DNA from: Ceratotherium simum simum
Lineage: Eukaryota > Chordata > Mammalia > Perissodactyla > Rhinocerotidae
Assembly: GCF_000283155.1 (NCBI RefSeq)
Contig: NW_004454239.1
Span: forward strand, 5,977,636 to 6,041,635
Direction of reading: 5' to 3'
DNA: 64,000 bases
Under the pieces are notes generated by a model, which worked only from the letters and a program-made list of their open reading frames with translations, made no database searches and was not told the DNA's origin. Every line of letters begins with the position of its first letter. Within the stretch, counting starts at the first letter, position 1. Shown piece after piece: positions 11,190-23,679 of the stretch. Made by a program: the position numbers and the translations under genes.

Positions 11190-11625
11190 GTGGGTTGTGT
11201 TGGATATTGTGATGTGCTCCCAGATCCCCCTTCAATGGAGAACAGATTTCTTTGCCTCCTGGGAGTGCAGTTGGCAGGGATTCTTCAGCTGTGACTTTTT
11301 TAAGGGATTGCCTCAGCCGCAGATGAGTGGCTCAACCAAGGTCGTGTCCCTTCCCACGGTGGCCCACATCCAGTGACTGACGGATTTAGGATTATAAAGG
11401 CCTGGCCAACCTGGGAAAACTCTGAAGGGCCGTTCTAGCTCCAGAGGTCTGTGAGGAGTCAGCCGTGGCCATCGTTGGCCTGCACTGTGTATCGACTTTG
11501 CCTGCTGTCCACACCAGCTTCCGTCTCCCCCATTCCCCAGGGCAGTCCCTCACACACCTCCTGAACACTAAACTCCATCACAGAGTCTCTCTGTTTCCCA
11601 AGGACCCCCACCTGCAGTAGGTGCC
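11190..11625 (+). repeat. ERV 3' LTR (LTR16-like)
   Basis: The segment begins near 'tgtgttggatattgtgatgt' and ends in a region reading 'ctctctgtttcccaagga' followed by 'ccacctgcagtag', a typical LTR R-U5 end. It has the length (about 430 bp) and position expected of a 3' LTR downstream of the integrase. There is no matching 5' LTR before 7,200. Boundaries are approximate. Confidence 0.55.
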
Positions 11626-12585
11626 ATTCTGAACATTCGAGGTGGGGTCCAGGTATCTTGTGATTTTGTTTGTTTCGTCTAGACTTCCGCAAGTGATTCT
11701 AATATCCAGCCAGGCTTGGGAACAATAGCACAGCCTCCCCACTGCCTCCTGCCAGAATTTGTTAGCAAACCCCTTCCCACCTCCCTTCCACGTGGCACAG
11801 GCTGTGAGGGTGACTCTGAGGAAGGCCTGATCCTCCCAGTGCTTCCAGGCATAAACCATAGAAGAGATGATCGGAAAACCAGGTGGTGGCTACTCAGGGG
11901 CACATGAAGGAGGATGAGGGAAGGCTGGAGACGGTTAGAGGAGAGGCCCTCTGAGCAGTGGAGCATGGAGAGCCATGTGGGCATCTCTGATCCCATCTAG
12001 AAAGGGTTGGCAGCTCATCATGTCCTAACTTTCCTAGCCATAAAGAAATAACTTCTTCCCTGAAGCCAGCAAGAGTGTGGTGCACGTTCCAGGTTTGTCT
12101 TTGCATGGAAATCCTGGTCTTGGGTAGACTTGGCAGGTAGGTTTCTCTGCTCGCTTAACCCGCTTTGTTCTGCCACAACCCTGGCTCCCGTCTTCCTTCT
12201 GTTGGCCTCATTCTCACCCCTGGTGGAGAGGAGGTCTGTGGGGATAAGACTACACTGAGGTTACTCAATGAGAGGAGATGGACATGGACCAGAAAGAAGT
12301 TTCACTGTCCAGAAAAGCTTCCATCCTGAGGACCTAGGGTTGAGAAAGATGAGTAGCCCGGATTATAATGGTAGGGGCATAACATGAGCCCTGGGTTATG
12401 CTAATGAAATGTTGAAAGGCCGTAGCATGACCCAGCTAGGGCTGGGGCAGGATGACGCTGAGTGCCTTAGAGGAGAGGGATAGGAAAGAGAAGTGGGAGA
12501 GAGATAAGGCAAGGGGCCTTCCAAAGGGCTGTGGGGGCAGCCTTGGCCGGAAGGTGAGTGTGCAGAAAGGCATATCTGGACAGAT
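11626..12585. other. Unique noncoding sequence
   Basis: I see no gene. A short patch near 11,680-11,735 ('gtgattctaatatccagcca') resembles the end of a MER5-type DNA transposon. Open frames up to 105 codons on the minus strand are not recognisable proteins. Confidence 0.4.
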
Positions 12586-12586
12586 T

Positions 12587-13195
12587 TGCCACTTTTGGCT
12601 AAAAGAAGTCCAATTCATGGAAGATTAACATGATTGAAGTTGAGTATAAAAATTTGTTGAAAGTCTCATGAATTTAGATTAAATAGGAATCATGCTATTG
12701 ATATAATGAATCTGATATATTTGATGTGGTTATGTAGAACTGCTTGGAGGGCAGCCATACCATCACCCGATGAGTAGAAATGACATAATTCCTACTCCTT
12801 CTCACCCAATGAAAAGTTGGAAGAGGTTGTTGGCGGTGACTAAGATTATTCTAGTAATAAGGAATATAAGTAAGTATTTGAAAAATTGGTTAATGTTGGG
12901 ACCTATAATTGACCACCTAATAAAAAATGCTATTGGTAGAAATATTATTGAGAAGTAGTCCAGTTTGAAGCTGAGTGATAGTTTTAGGGTTTGAACAGTT
13001 ATTCAGTGTCAGTTTGAAATAGTTATTTCTTGGCCTGAGTAAATGAATATGGTTGTGGGAATTAGGCTGGTGATGTAAGCACATGAAATGAGAGTTTTTA
13101 CATAGTAGATATATGTAGACGTTAGAGGCAGTTATTATGATTAGCAAAATTAACGTGAATAGTGAAATTAGTATAGACGAGGTGAATAGATTTAT
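12587..13195 (-). pseudogene. NUMT: nuclear copy of the 5' part of mitochondrial ND5
   Basis: Read on the minus strand with the vertebrate mitochondrial code, this encodes the N-terminal part of NADH dehydrogenase subunit 5. The start is ATA at 13,195-13,193, followed by NLFTSSILISLFTLIL. Further in is [20 protein letters not shown], where W is read from TGA, a stop in the nuclear code. Relative to intact ND5 about 12 codons are missing between WSI and PNINQFFKY, and about 7 codons are missing after the WWYG block. Similarity continues, with frame damage, to about 12,590 and then fades. Intact ND5 is a complex I proton-pumping subunit of about 600 residues; this copy covers roughly the first third and cannot be expressed as ND5. 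Confidence 0.93.
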
Positions 13196-13250
13196 TACTT
13201 TATTTGGAATTGCACCAATTTTTTGCATTACTTTTATATGGATTTGTGCA
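13196..13250 (-). pseudogene. NUMT: 3' part of mitochondrial tRNA-Leu(CUN)
   Basis: Immediately upstream of the ND5 start on the minus strand the sequence reads AAAAAATTGGTGCAATTCCA followed by AATAAAGTA. This is the T-arm and acceptor end of mitochondrial tRNA-Leu(CUN), directly abutting ND5 as in mammalian mtDNA. The anticodon half is degenerate and runs into unrelated nuclear DNA near 13,250. Confidence 0.85.
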
Positions 13251-13254
13251 CAGT

Positions 13255-14115
13255 CATATTATGGCCAAGTGTGGATAAGATCGGGTCCTTGGTGTGATGG
13301 GCAGGGGCCGGGGATCTTTCTAGTTCCTGCTGAGTCACCCACACTGCTGCACCCCACTTTTGTTCTCAGCACCTTGTAAACTGTCGGTTTTGGAAGTGGA
13401 CCAGCTGGCCTGTGCCAGGACTATATTTATGTACGTCCTGAAGGTTCTGAGTTTGAATAATTGATTATGCTTTGCAAAGTAACACTGCTGCTACGGCATG
13501 TAAGAAATTCACACAAGACTGTATTCAACCAACTCGGCTCAGCATTCGCCCACCTCAGGAAAGTCTGCTCTTTTAATTAGTGGTGTGCATGAATATATCT
13601 GCTGTGTGGATGCAGTTAATAACAGAGCCAGTTCAGACTACTGGGTGAGACTTCTATAAGGCGCTTAAAATATGGAATGTTGCCGCTGAAGACCTTCCCA
13701 GATCTTGGGTGAGTGAGGACCGAGATTGGGCTGTGCTCACAATGTGTGGTGATGCATAAATATTAGCCTTAAATAACTGTGAATACCTTGTTTCCTAAAA
13801 AGATTAGTGGCTCTTCTCCGTGTGATAAATTGTGTGAGTTACAGAGCAGACCTGTCTTCCCACTGTATTATCCCAGAGCCCTTTAAATAACCAAGTCCAA
13901 ATTATGCTCAGCAGGCTGTGGGGAACGCTTGGGCAAGCTTTAGGTGGAAAAGTGTAAATTGGGTTCATTCTTCTTCTGTTTCTACCTCTTCCGCTCAGAC
14001 CTTCATTTCACCCTCACCTTGGTCTTTTTCTCTAAATCATTCTCTCTCTTACTCTCTCTGTCCCTCTGAATCTCTGCCTTCTCTATCCTCATTTCCGTGG
14101 AATACTAATAATGGC
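13255..14115. other. Unique noncoding sequence
   Basis: I see no gene or dispersed repeat. The stretch 13,540-13,900 has the mixed, non-repetitive composition of possible conserved noncoding DNA, but nothing definite. A CT-rich tract lies at 14,030-14,090. Confidence 0.4.
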
Positions 14116-14350
14116 TAACTATTGTGAATCGTACCGTACATTGTAAAGTTAATAAAGTTCTAAGCTCTTTACTGCCACTACATCATTTCCCTCCAACAAC
14201 AGCCTTCAGAGGTGGACGCTTGGAGTCTGTCCATTATGGAGATGAGGTAACTGAGGTGCAGAGAGGTTAAGAAATTTGCTCAAGATCACACAGCTGATAA
14301 GGGGGTGGAGCCAGCACTAGCACCCAGGGCTGCCTGAGCCAGTGCTCTTA
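14116..14350 (-). repeat. MIR SINE
   Basis: Reverse-complement MIR is clear: 'ggagatgaggtaactgaggt', 'gcagagaggttaagaaattt', 'gatcacacagctgataag'. Minus orientation. Confidence 0.88.
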
Positions 14351-14879
14351 GCCTCTGTGGTCTCTGCTGCTGCCAAGCAGGAAGATGTCTGGGCCCCAGA
14401 CGGTACCGTGGAGGGCAGTGCATCTTGCTCCTTGCTGTTCCTCTAAGGCATTCCTTGTGGTGTTGCTTCATTCTGAAGGCACATTTTTAGGGATGTGCTA
14501 AGATGTCTAGGGTCCTCAAATGCGGTGATGGGGTAACAGATGCCTCCCCCTCCCCACAGGGCAGGAGAAGTGGAGGGATCACTGCCAAGGTAGGGGGCAT
14601 CACCTTAGAGTGGACCCTGGTTGCTGCCTTTGGGAGCCATCTGCAGGGTCCTCCCCTCTCTGCTCTCTATTTGCATTAACTGATTCTCTTGGGGCTTGAA
14701 CAGTAGACAGGATTGAAGCAGACCTGACTGCTTGGTTGTGGGGTGTACCCAGGGGAGAAAGGGGCCATGGGCTTGGTCTTAAAGAGATATTTCATTGAGC
14801 TCTTAACACTGTGGGCCCAGCCTGCCATGGGACACCCTTTCCCCAACGGAGCATCATCCAAAGTGTGGAGGGATATTCT
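14351..14879. other. Unique noncoding sequence
   Basis: I see no recognisable gene or repeat. Two minus-strand open frames of 61 codons are not recognisable. Confidence 0.4.
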
Positions 14880-15900
14880 GTTATTTTTTTTCTTTTATAA
14901 TCAACTTTATTAAAATAAATTTACATACAAAAATGCACAGATTTTAAGTGTACAATTGAATGAGTTTTAACTAGTATACACATTCGTGTAGCCAACCCGC
15001 CCCGTGAGATCTAGACCATTTCTGCCACCCCAGAAAGATCTGCCAGCTCCTCTCTGTGTCAGTCGCTACTCTTCACTGAGGTGCCCGCTGATCTGATTTC
15101 TGTCCTCATGACTTACTCCTGCCTGTTCCGGGCACTTCATATAAAGGGAATCATGCATTGTGCATCCTTTTGTGTCTGTCCTAACTTGATATTTTTGAAA
15201 TTCTCCCATGTTGTTGCATATATCAGTAGTTTCTTTTTTTCGTTTTTATTTCTGAGTAGTATCTTATTGTATGACTATAAAACAACATGTTTATTCATTC
15301 CTCGGTTAGTGCATATTGGATTGTTTCCAGTTTTTGGCTCTTATGGGAATAATACTGCTACGAGCATTTGTGTACAAGGCTTTTGTAAACAAAAAAATTT
15401 TTTTTGATGAGTAGCTAGGAATGGCATTTTCTGGGTCAAATTGTGTTTGTTGAACTTTATAGCGGTTTTCCAAAGTGGCTGTTCCATTTTGCATTCCCAC
15501 CAGCATGTCTGGGGCTCCTAGTTTCTCCACATCCCTGTCTTCGTGTGGGGTTGTTAGTCTTTTCCATTTTTGCCATGATACTAAGTATGAATTGGCATCT
15601 CACTGCGGTTCTAGTTTGCACTTCACTGATGATCAGTGAACATCTGGTCACTGATGAAAGTTGAACATCTTTTCATGTGCATATTGTCCATTCCTGCATC
15701 TTTTTTGTGAAGTATCCCTTTAAGATTTTGCCCATTTTGTACATTGGGTTGTTTGTTTTCTATTGTTGGTTTGTAGAAATTCTGTACCTATAATGGAATC
15801 AAGTCCTTTGTCACATACGTGTACCATACGTATTTTCCCAAGGTTTTGTCCTGCCTTTTCATTTTCGTAATGGTGTTTTTTTGGGGAGGGAAACTTTAAT
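14880..15900 (-). repeat. Old LINE-1 3' end
   Basis: The plus strand shows the reverse complement of an old LINE-1 3' UTR and ORF2 end: 'actttattaaaataaattta', 'tccaaagtggctgttccatt' and 'gaacatcttttcatgtgc'. It is a 5'-truncated, diverged copy of about 1 kb; its minus-strand frames are broken. Confidence 0.85.
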
Positions 15901-17639
15901 TCCTGGCCTTCCAAGAGCTGTTCCTAAAGCATGAGTATCGAGAACTTCAGTAACTGGGATGAATGTCTAGGGTGACTTCCATTTGTTGGAACTGGGACCT
16001 GGGCCTGAGTGGACTCAAGTGAGCAAAGCCAGCAGCGGCAGGCTGATGATTCTTCGGGACAGGGAAGATAGCCCCTTGGCGAGTCTCTGATGTATTTGAG
16101 GGAATGGGGCAGGGAATGGTTCAGTTCTGCAAGAGACTAGAGTTACAGCATGAGCTGGTGAGGAATTAATAGTTGAGCTATTCTGTAATTAGTCTCAATG
16201 GAACCTCACTATTGCCCACAAATATAGGGCTTGGGGAATGTTTATTTTCCTAAACCCCTCTCTTTAACATTTGAAGGCTAGGTGCTTTGCAAACATTTCA
16301 CTGACTCCTCCCCGCAGGGGATTGAGTTGAGTCATAGCAAAAGTGAGGAACTGCCCAGAATGCCACAAGGTAGCAAGTGATGGAGCTGGGATGGAGCCCT
16401 GGCTGTTTGCTCTGGGGCCCAGCTCCTTCCACCATCCTGCACTGCCTACCTCCTTCCAAGCCCTAAGTGTGCTCTCTGCAGCTCTACAGAGCAATTTAAA
16501 TCCTTCTTCCTCCAGACTCTCTTTCAAATAATTGCTGTAATACCATTCAGTCATCTTTTCCCTCCAGGATCAGTATTTTTAGTCCCTTAACCCAAGCCCT
16601 GGATGGCTTACTCTCCGGAGTCCTTGCTGTTCTCACAGTCCTTCTCTGCTCCAGCACGTTTCTCTCTCTGTTGAGGTGTCCAGAGACGAACGCTATATAC
16701 CGATACTCTGTCTGCACGGCCATGGTGTGGGGCCCCGGGAGGAGGTGCAGGCCCCTAGGTCATCAAGAGCAGACACTGAAGCTGTGGGCTCTGTATGTCT
16801 GGGAGATCTGGGCTGGAGATTGCAATTTAGAGTCTCCAGCACAGAGCTGGTGTTTAGCGTTGCGGGATTGGGTGAAATCTCAGGGTGCTGGTGTGGAGAA
16901 GAAAGAAGGAAAGGGCCTGGACAGAGCTCTGAGGGGCATCAGCGTTTCTTTAGAGGTTGAGCAGACAAGGAGGCAGTGCAGGCAGCAGCGAAGAGCAGCG
17001 CCGAAGCAGGAGGAGAGGCAGAAGCGAGCATTGTCACGGCAGCAAGAGATGCACCCAGCCAAGTGCTGAGGGCTCAGAAAGAATGCTCCCTGGGTCCCCT
17101 GCGCTCATGTCTTTAGCCGAAGAGTGAACTTTTACTTTTCACAGCACTCCTTGACCTGGCCCCACACCCGCATGCCCACCACGCAGACCTTCGCAGTTGC
17201 GCGGTCCACCCTTGGTCAAATGTTTTCTGAGCAACATGAGGCGGGATTCCAGAGAGCTCTTTGTTTTCAACTTCAGAGGAAGAGGCAACCAATGGCCCAT
17301 CTCTTCAGTCCTTCAGTGGTCACTTTTCTGAGCTGGTCCCTTGAGGGTGGACAGAGGACTGAGCTGCTGTTCCTCTGACCCTCAATCCTCCTTTGCTTTG
17401 CTAAAGCACCCCCCACCCCCTGCCCTCCTTCCCAGCTCTCTCCAAGCGCATCTCCATGAAGAGCTTCCTCGTGAGAGCCAAGTGTCAGATTCCCTCCATC
17501 TGGAAACTTCTCTCCCTGTCCTTGCACTTAGGAGTTTCTAAGAATCCATTATATACAGAATCTGCCTACCACTTTCATTAACAAGATGTGAGAGGTTTTC
17601 ATCAGCAGGTAGAAGGAGAGACCTAAGCATTAAGCATGC
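15901..17639. other. Mostly unique noncoding sequence
   Basis: A diverged MIR-like patch lies at about 16,290-16,450. The 132- and 94-codon open frames at 16,671-17,069 and 16,676-16,960 overlap in different frames; the C-terminal EERQKRA-type composition comes from a purine-rich tract (16,960-17,050), not a recognisable domain. No exon support is seen. Confidence 0.45.
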
Positions 17640-18130
17640 AAATCAGTCACATTGTTCCCAACATCACAGGGAAATTGCTACAAGAGCCAGAAGCGTGTGC
17701 CAAATGATGAAGGGAGGCGACAAAGAAACTGGCCGACCGCTCGGGTCCCTCCACAGCCAGCACCTCGTCAGGACCTGTGGAAGGCCGTCTCCCTCTCCAC
17801 ACACGGGTCCTGGCTGTCTGGACTTGGAGACAAGAGCTTTAACCTTGAAAGATTAAAATATTTTTATGCAATCAGTAAATTCTGTTATTAAATGTTACAG
17901 CAGCTAAATTAAAGGATAAGAATAACTAGTATTTTGAAATTCTGAACATCTTATAATTAGACCAGCCTTTAAAAAATATTCCAAGTTAAGGCACATTAGA
18001 ATGTATTCCACAACATGGAGACAGCCTGACAAAGAAACATTATTCTTAGATTTACAATTAATTACCCTTATGTCTATACCTTGCATTCAATTTGCATATC
18101 TTAAAAGTGCTATAAATTTCATAGGACTCT
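17640..18130. promoter_or_regulatory. Possible conserved noncoding element
   Basis: Non-repetitive AT-rich sequence with many homeodomain-type words, for example CAATTAATTACC near 18,055 and TTTGCATATC near 18,091, and no repeat similarity. Such words are common in AT-rich DNA, so this is only a candidate for cross-species comparison. Confidence 0.25.
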
Positions 18131-21100
18131 TTGTTATTTAAGATCAGACCGCTTAGTAAAAGTTTCTTCCATGATAACTTTCTCTTGATTATATAGTTGG
18201 GAGGTCAGTAAATCTGGATCTACTTTGCTCTCCAATATGTTATAATTTTTCTTTTTTTGTGTGTTTTTCATTATTTGGCTCCTTGTTCCTTCTGCCCTCT
18301 CATTTATTATTCCCCAAAGAACCAACAGATAGAGAAGCCGGCTGGAAGACTAAGTGAGTGGTCAGAGTCTGAGATGTTATCTTTCCCCCACTACGCGTTG
18401 GTACTGGGTGTCTGACACGTTCTATACATCTTTCTGGTGCCAACCTCATTAAACAAATACAACTTGATGTATAGCTCTCAAGAAATGAAATTTTATGCAA
18501 CAGATTTGTTCTTGGCCCGATTGGTGCGCTCTGCCCCTTCACGTGTCCCTCCATCTCTCCTTCTTCCCCTTCTTTGCCGAGTCCCTCACCCCCAAAGTGA
18601 GCTGGTGTGTTGTGATTTCTTGTCGCAATTTGTATGGTCATCACTAATTTCCTAACCTTGTTTGACTGAATTTTTCTGCTCACTGTGGATGTTATATTTT
18701 AAAAGGACTGCGTTGGATTTCCGCAGTTATTCATAAGGAGCCATGAGCACTGTATAAAATATTGCATATTTTGTAGAATGCCATTAAACATGTTTACCGT
18801 GAGCTGACACACATGTAGCACATGCTTTAATCCACACTTACCTGCTGTCACGTGTTGCGCTCTCAGACGTGACCCCGTATACAAGTGCTCTGTGACGGGC
18901 GCCATCTATGAGGGGCTGTACCAGCCTCTGAGGAGAGAGGCACGGAGCACTTTTGCACAATTGTGAATAACCATTGGAGGCTGTTACAAATAATTTAAAG
19001 GATTGAAAAAGGAAATAAATGTTTCAACAAAAAGCAACCAGTAGTTTAATAAGACCATTTTTTTTTTTTTTTACTGTAAAAAGAGTCACAAACACAAACG
19101 GAACAGGTATCACCACTGGGTGGAATTTTGAGTTGCTTTTTTGTTGTTCTGTTTTGCTTTTTCAACATATTTTATTGCAATCATTCGCCCACCCTAGGTT
19201 AAGATTTCACTTTGAAACTGAATGAATTGTATCGCAGATGAGTATGTGGTGCCACGCAGTAAAGATTTTGTCTCAGGAGGGTTCTGTTCAGAAAATTGCA
19301 ACCTGGTGTATGAGAGCACCATCCTTGTGCTTTTGGAGAAATGAAGAGAAAAAACGTCGCCCTCCTCCTTTAATTTTATTTTAAGCACAACCAGGTAATT
19401 TCCCATGTCTGCGTCTTCTCACTTATTAATTGGAGGTTTATTAAAGGAATTTTTAAAAAGTTAATACTGTTGTCATTTCTCCATTACAGCTAACAGAGGA
19501 CTGAGTGGTGAGAAATGTCAGGGCAGGGAGAAAGCAGCTGGCCAGAAGAGAGAGGTCCAGGCAACCTCGCCGGGCACGGAGGGTGACAAGGACGCCCAGC
19601 CTTGCTCCACCCACCTCCCCAGGAGAGTGCGACATTGGTGGAGAAACCAGAGCCTCACCTCCCTCTCAACAGTCTTCCTTTCCCTCCCTTTGCCTACCCT
19701 CTTTCCCTTCCTGCATCCCCAGGTACCTTCTTAACTGCTTCTGGGAGGTGGGTGAATGAAGACTTGGTACATATTTGTTAATTTCTGACTGACGTTCTTC
19801 CTGACAATTCGATATGTAAGTGAGTGCCTGTGATTTCAGAAAGCCCATTTATCCTGGCTTTTGATGGGCTGAATGCAAGTGAATGTGAAAGTGGTTCTCT
19901 TCTCGTTGATTATAATATAATATTTCTATTAAAGTCATTTTTAAAAGCCCTCCGAAAATTTGAATAATACTTTTTCAAAGACTATAAGGCTACACCTCAG
20001 ATTAGCTGTCCTAGAATACCTTGGCAAAAGTACCCAAGAAGCAAGAGTTTTCCTAGTCTTATGTCCTATATACATCTGTTAAATTACTCTGAGATCTCAT
20101 TAAATAAAGCTAATGTACTTGTAAAACAGTAGGGAGAGACAGTTTATCATTGTAACTGTTCGAGAGAGCCATTCGGGTAGGGAGGGAGCCAAGAAGACTA
20201 GGTATATGCTGGTCAGTGTAGATGTTTCTAAGTCATAAATCTTGGCTCTTTCCCGCCTAGTTATTGTGTATTTCTTTAGGTGAGAGATTGATTGTAGCAG
20301 CCGAAGATGAATTTGCCCATAGTCCCTTTCTTCTTCTTCTTCTGCTTTTTTTTTATAGTCCTGATGCTTCGCCAAGGTGATAATGCTTTTTTCTCCCCCC
20401 TGCAATCATTTGTTTCAGATTAAAAGCATGAAGTGGCACAAAGAAACATGGGGAGGTCGGTCTCTGTGGTCGGGCAAACAGGAGGGCATGAAGATGTATA
20501 ATGTCCCAGGCGGGAGGAGGCCCTCGCTGAGCCCCTCAGGATTTATCACAGGCTCACCTGAAGGAGGAAAGGGGGGACTCAGACCTTCAGATACCTGGGA
20601 AGGCACTGTCATTTCCTCACTGAGGAGTTTGCAAGCAGATGGTAAAAGGGGTTTAATTTGAAAACACTGAAACATTGTGTACGCTCAAAACCATGACAAT
20701 TGCGGTTTTATTGTCTCCACTCAGGGAAATGTGTGTCTGGATCATCTTGGGGCCCGAATGGGGAGAAAAGGTACTTTTCATGAATATATATAGATGCTGA
20801 ATTTATAAGGATCAATATAGTCACCAAATGTTGTACAACATGTCAGGATATCATAAAAAGCAGGCAGTTCTACATAAAATACCAGCTTAATCTTGGAGAT
20901 TTTAAAGCCTCATTAAAATGTGGATAAAGTCCATATATGGAAAGGCAGCCTTCAAAAGGTTGAAGTTATATATCTGCAGGGCAGGAATTGTAACCGCCAC
21001 TTCTGAATGTCAGTGGTCTTGTGGTTGCAGTGGGTGGTGGTCAGATGCTTCAGACTTGGGAGTGTCCAGGTCTGGGGGGTGGCACTGTGGCACTGGGGCC

Positions 21101-22019
21101 GAGTGCCTTTCCATGCTTTGGGATTCCTCACCCTCCCCTGCAGGCCGACAGATTTAGTTAGAGAAGCCACAGCGGACAGGTCAAGCCTTGCTATCTTTGG
21201 CAAGCTGGCACATTTGTGGATTTAATTATTTGTTCGATTGGAGGTTGGCTCCCTCTGCCGCAAACTGAAGGTGAAGAGGGCTACTTCAGGGTTTGGGTGA
21301 TGTTGCAGCGAGACATGGAGACTATATGATCATCTGGGGGCCAGGTAGAGAATTGCTCGCTGAGCTGCTCCCTCAATGTCCCCCACAGCCCGGGGGTGAG
21401 GTCACTCACTGGGAACTGTTCATGCAGAGAAAACAAGGCTCCTGCTCCTAGCATCTGGCTTTCTATCCTCGGCTAACCCACGACTTCTGATTGATGCTGC
21501 TCCTTTTTCTGGGACTGAGAATGAGCCAGTCCTCCCAGAGCAAAGCTGGAGTTTGCACCCTGGTTGGAAGTCTGAGTGGTTTTGGCTTGTTTGCTTGTTT
21601 TTCTGTAGAAACTTTGAAAGTCAAGCAAATACTTTTATCCTGACCTTTCTGCAACACTGGCCCATATTCACCGCTTGTCAGCAGCGCAAGTGGCCAGGAG
21701 TCATCTGTCACTGCCAGCCGTCACTCTCTCGCCAGTCCCATCAGCCCCATTACTCGGGATCAGCAGAGAGCAGAGCCTTGCGTCGGAAGGATCATTAAAC
21801 TTGAAGCTCCCAGGTAGCACAGGTAGTCCAGGTGGGCTGTTGTTATTTATAATAAAGGAAAGCACGGCAGAAGCGCCTGACGGTGGCCCAGGAGGCCGGC
21901 AGAGGACGCCTGAACAGTGTCATCTCTGAAGGACAGTTAAAAGTGGACTCTCCCCCCTCACTGTAAGCAAAGAGGATTTATTGAACATCTGTTCTGTACA
22001 TGGCTGGGAAGATTGATTA
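18131..22019. other. Unique noncoding sequence
   Basis: No gene was found and no dispersed repeat recognised. Local features are a poly-T run at 19,058-19,072 and a TTC-rich tract at 20,329-20,343. Open frames up to 127 codons (18,300-18,683, minus) are not recognisable. Parts of 18,680-19,020 and 20,680-20,930 look like non-repetitive AT-rich DNA that could be conserved. Confidence 0.4.
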
Positions 22020-22460
22020 ATTTAATTGCTCACACTTTGCTTAAGTAACATTTGAATACTTAATGTCAAGTTTGAAGGATATTCCACCGTTTGCCTGCAC
22101 ACTTTCTCCTTAAGGTTGCACAGGCAGCTTTGGAAGGGGGTGGGAGAGTGGTCGTCTGGAGCCCCTTCTAAATTCTTCTTCTGTGAGAGCCTGCAGGAGT
22201 TGCCAGTGGGAAAAGCTGCCTCTTTTCATAAAAGCAACTAGTTACTTTTCACATTTTCCCATTGTGATAAATCATTAATGTAATGAGGTTGGATCTTCTT
22301 CACTGAGTGGTGGTAATTTTCCCTCTGGTATCAACTGTAGAGACAGTTGAGCATATTATATATTTCCGTACCCTTTAACATAATATCGTAATCATATGAA
22401 AGTACCAGATGAGTTAAAGCTGTAATAATTTATTGCGGGTTACAGTCAGGCAGCATATTT
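22020..22460. promoter_or_regulatory. Possible conserved noncoding element
   Basis: Repeat-free AT-rich sequence with GATTGATTAATTTAATTGCT near 22,010, GATAAATCATTAATGTAATG near 22,266 and 'gctgtaataatttattgcgg' near 22,420. These clusters of TAAT-core words are suggestive but not proof. Confidence 0.25.
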
Positions 22461-23679
22461 AGAAGGAACTCCTGAAAGTTCTACAGAAAACCAGCCTCTA
22501 AAACAGTTCTCTTCTCATCAGCACTTGCCCTTCCCATCGTTGGTTGGTTCTTCCTCATCTCAGGTGTCAATCTTATCCAATTTAGAGGAAGAGGTGCCTT
22601 GGAAACGGGAGACGTTCCTTTAATGAAACTTTGTTTCGGGAGGGCTAGGAAAACCTGTGTATCTGATGAATCAAAACTGTAACATCTAAACCTCATGTTG
22701 AAAATCAGTCTGAATTACACACACCAGGACCAGAGCATGGACGTTAACATTGTAAATGTCTTCCACAAAGACCTTCTTTCCTCCCCCAACAGTTCTTACA
22801 CATCTAAAGTGGGATTCCCTTTACAAAAAAAAAAAGAATTATACCCAAGTTTTCATGAACACATCTGCAATAGCAATGAGGCTGGCTGAGGTCTAGAACA
22901 ATGGATAGATAGCCTTTGAACTTGGCTTGAAAAATGACTAGGTAGGACTTTTATTTATTTGTAAAAACAAAATATGCCTCTCTATGTTTCATTCTTTTTT
23001 GGAGTTCCAATTATTCATTTATCCATTCATTTATCCTTGCATGCATTCAACAATCATTTCTTGGACTCTCAACTCCTGAAGCAGAGAACATTGTTGTTTG
23101 TGGGAGATTTCTTTTAGGATTTGATATTAAGGGAGGCTTTTTAGTTTTATTTTTAAAAAATATATAATGATTTTTTTGAGATGGGGGAAGATGAGCCAGA
23201 GGTGGGTAATGAGGAGGAGGGAGGTAAATATTCAACTCCAAGTAGAAAATGGTGCCAGCCTTGCATTTCCTGTTGTCAGAGATGCTGTTCACAAAAAGGC
23301 TTACATCTCGGGGGGCTGGGACCTTGCAGGCTGCACTCCTAATTTACTACCCAGAACCAGAGAAAGGAAGGAAATCAGAGAGCTGAAGGGCTGGGAAGGA
23401 CTCCACCAACCATCTCGGCTCTGGGTTCCGGGAGAGTCCTTAACAGGAGCCTGGCATGTCGTTAGGGAGTCTACGAGCAGCGATGGTTCTCAGCGAAGGA
23501 TGGTCTTGGGCCTCAGCTGATTGAAGGCTGGTGTGGCATGGCCGATTCTTTGAGAGATGCCCGTCTGTCCCCTGCTCTGACCGCACACAATACATCCCAC
23601 GCGGGGCCTCCGACTGTCAAGGCCAGAGCCAGGTGCCTGGGCTACGCGTATCCTTCTCCATCAGTCATACTGCGGGGAG
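22461..23679. other. Unique noncoding sequence
   Basis: I see no recognisable gene. There is a short poly-A near 22,825-22,836 and a tetranucleotide-like CATTTATC patch near 23,015-23,040. The 117-codon frame 23,167-23,520 is unrecognised and begins in a poly-T/purine-rich tract. Confidence 0.4.

Larger units (their letters stand above)
7200..11190 (+). mobile_element. Decayed endogenous retrovirus, internal region (class III / ERVL-like)
   Basis: A plus-strand relic of a retroviral gag-pol interior. Pol-like signals occur in order: reverse transcriptase (about 8,520-9,210), RNase H (about 9,340-9,700) and integrase (about 9,700-10,870), then an LTR. Every frame is broken by stops and shifts; the longest surviving open frame is 121 codons (7,484-7,849), in the gag/pol-proximal part. 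No envelope gene is visible and no 5' LTR was found. The internal structure and the 3' LTR resemble the HERV16/LTR16-type lineage of class III elements; that subfamily call is from memory. It is a fossil with no coding capacity. Confidence 0.8.

Noticed and set aside
13196..13250. Functional tRNA-Leu gene
   Set aside because: Only the 3' part of a mitochondrial tRNA is present, next to a broken ND5 copy in nuclear DNA.
16671..17069. 132-codon frame with a basic, Gln/Arg-rich C-terminus
   Set aside because: The composition is explained by a purine-rich tract; a second 94-codon frame overlaps it. No domain seen.
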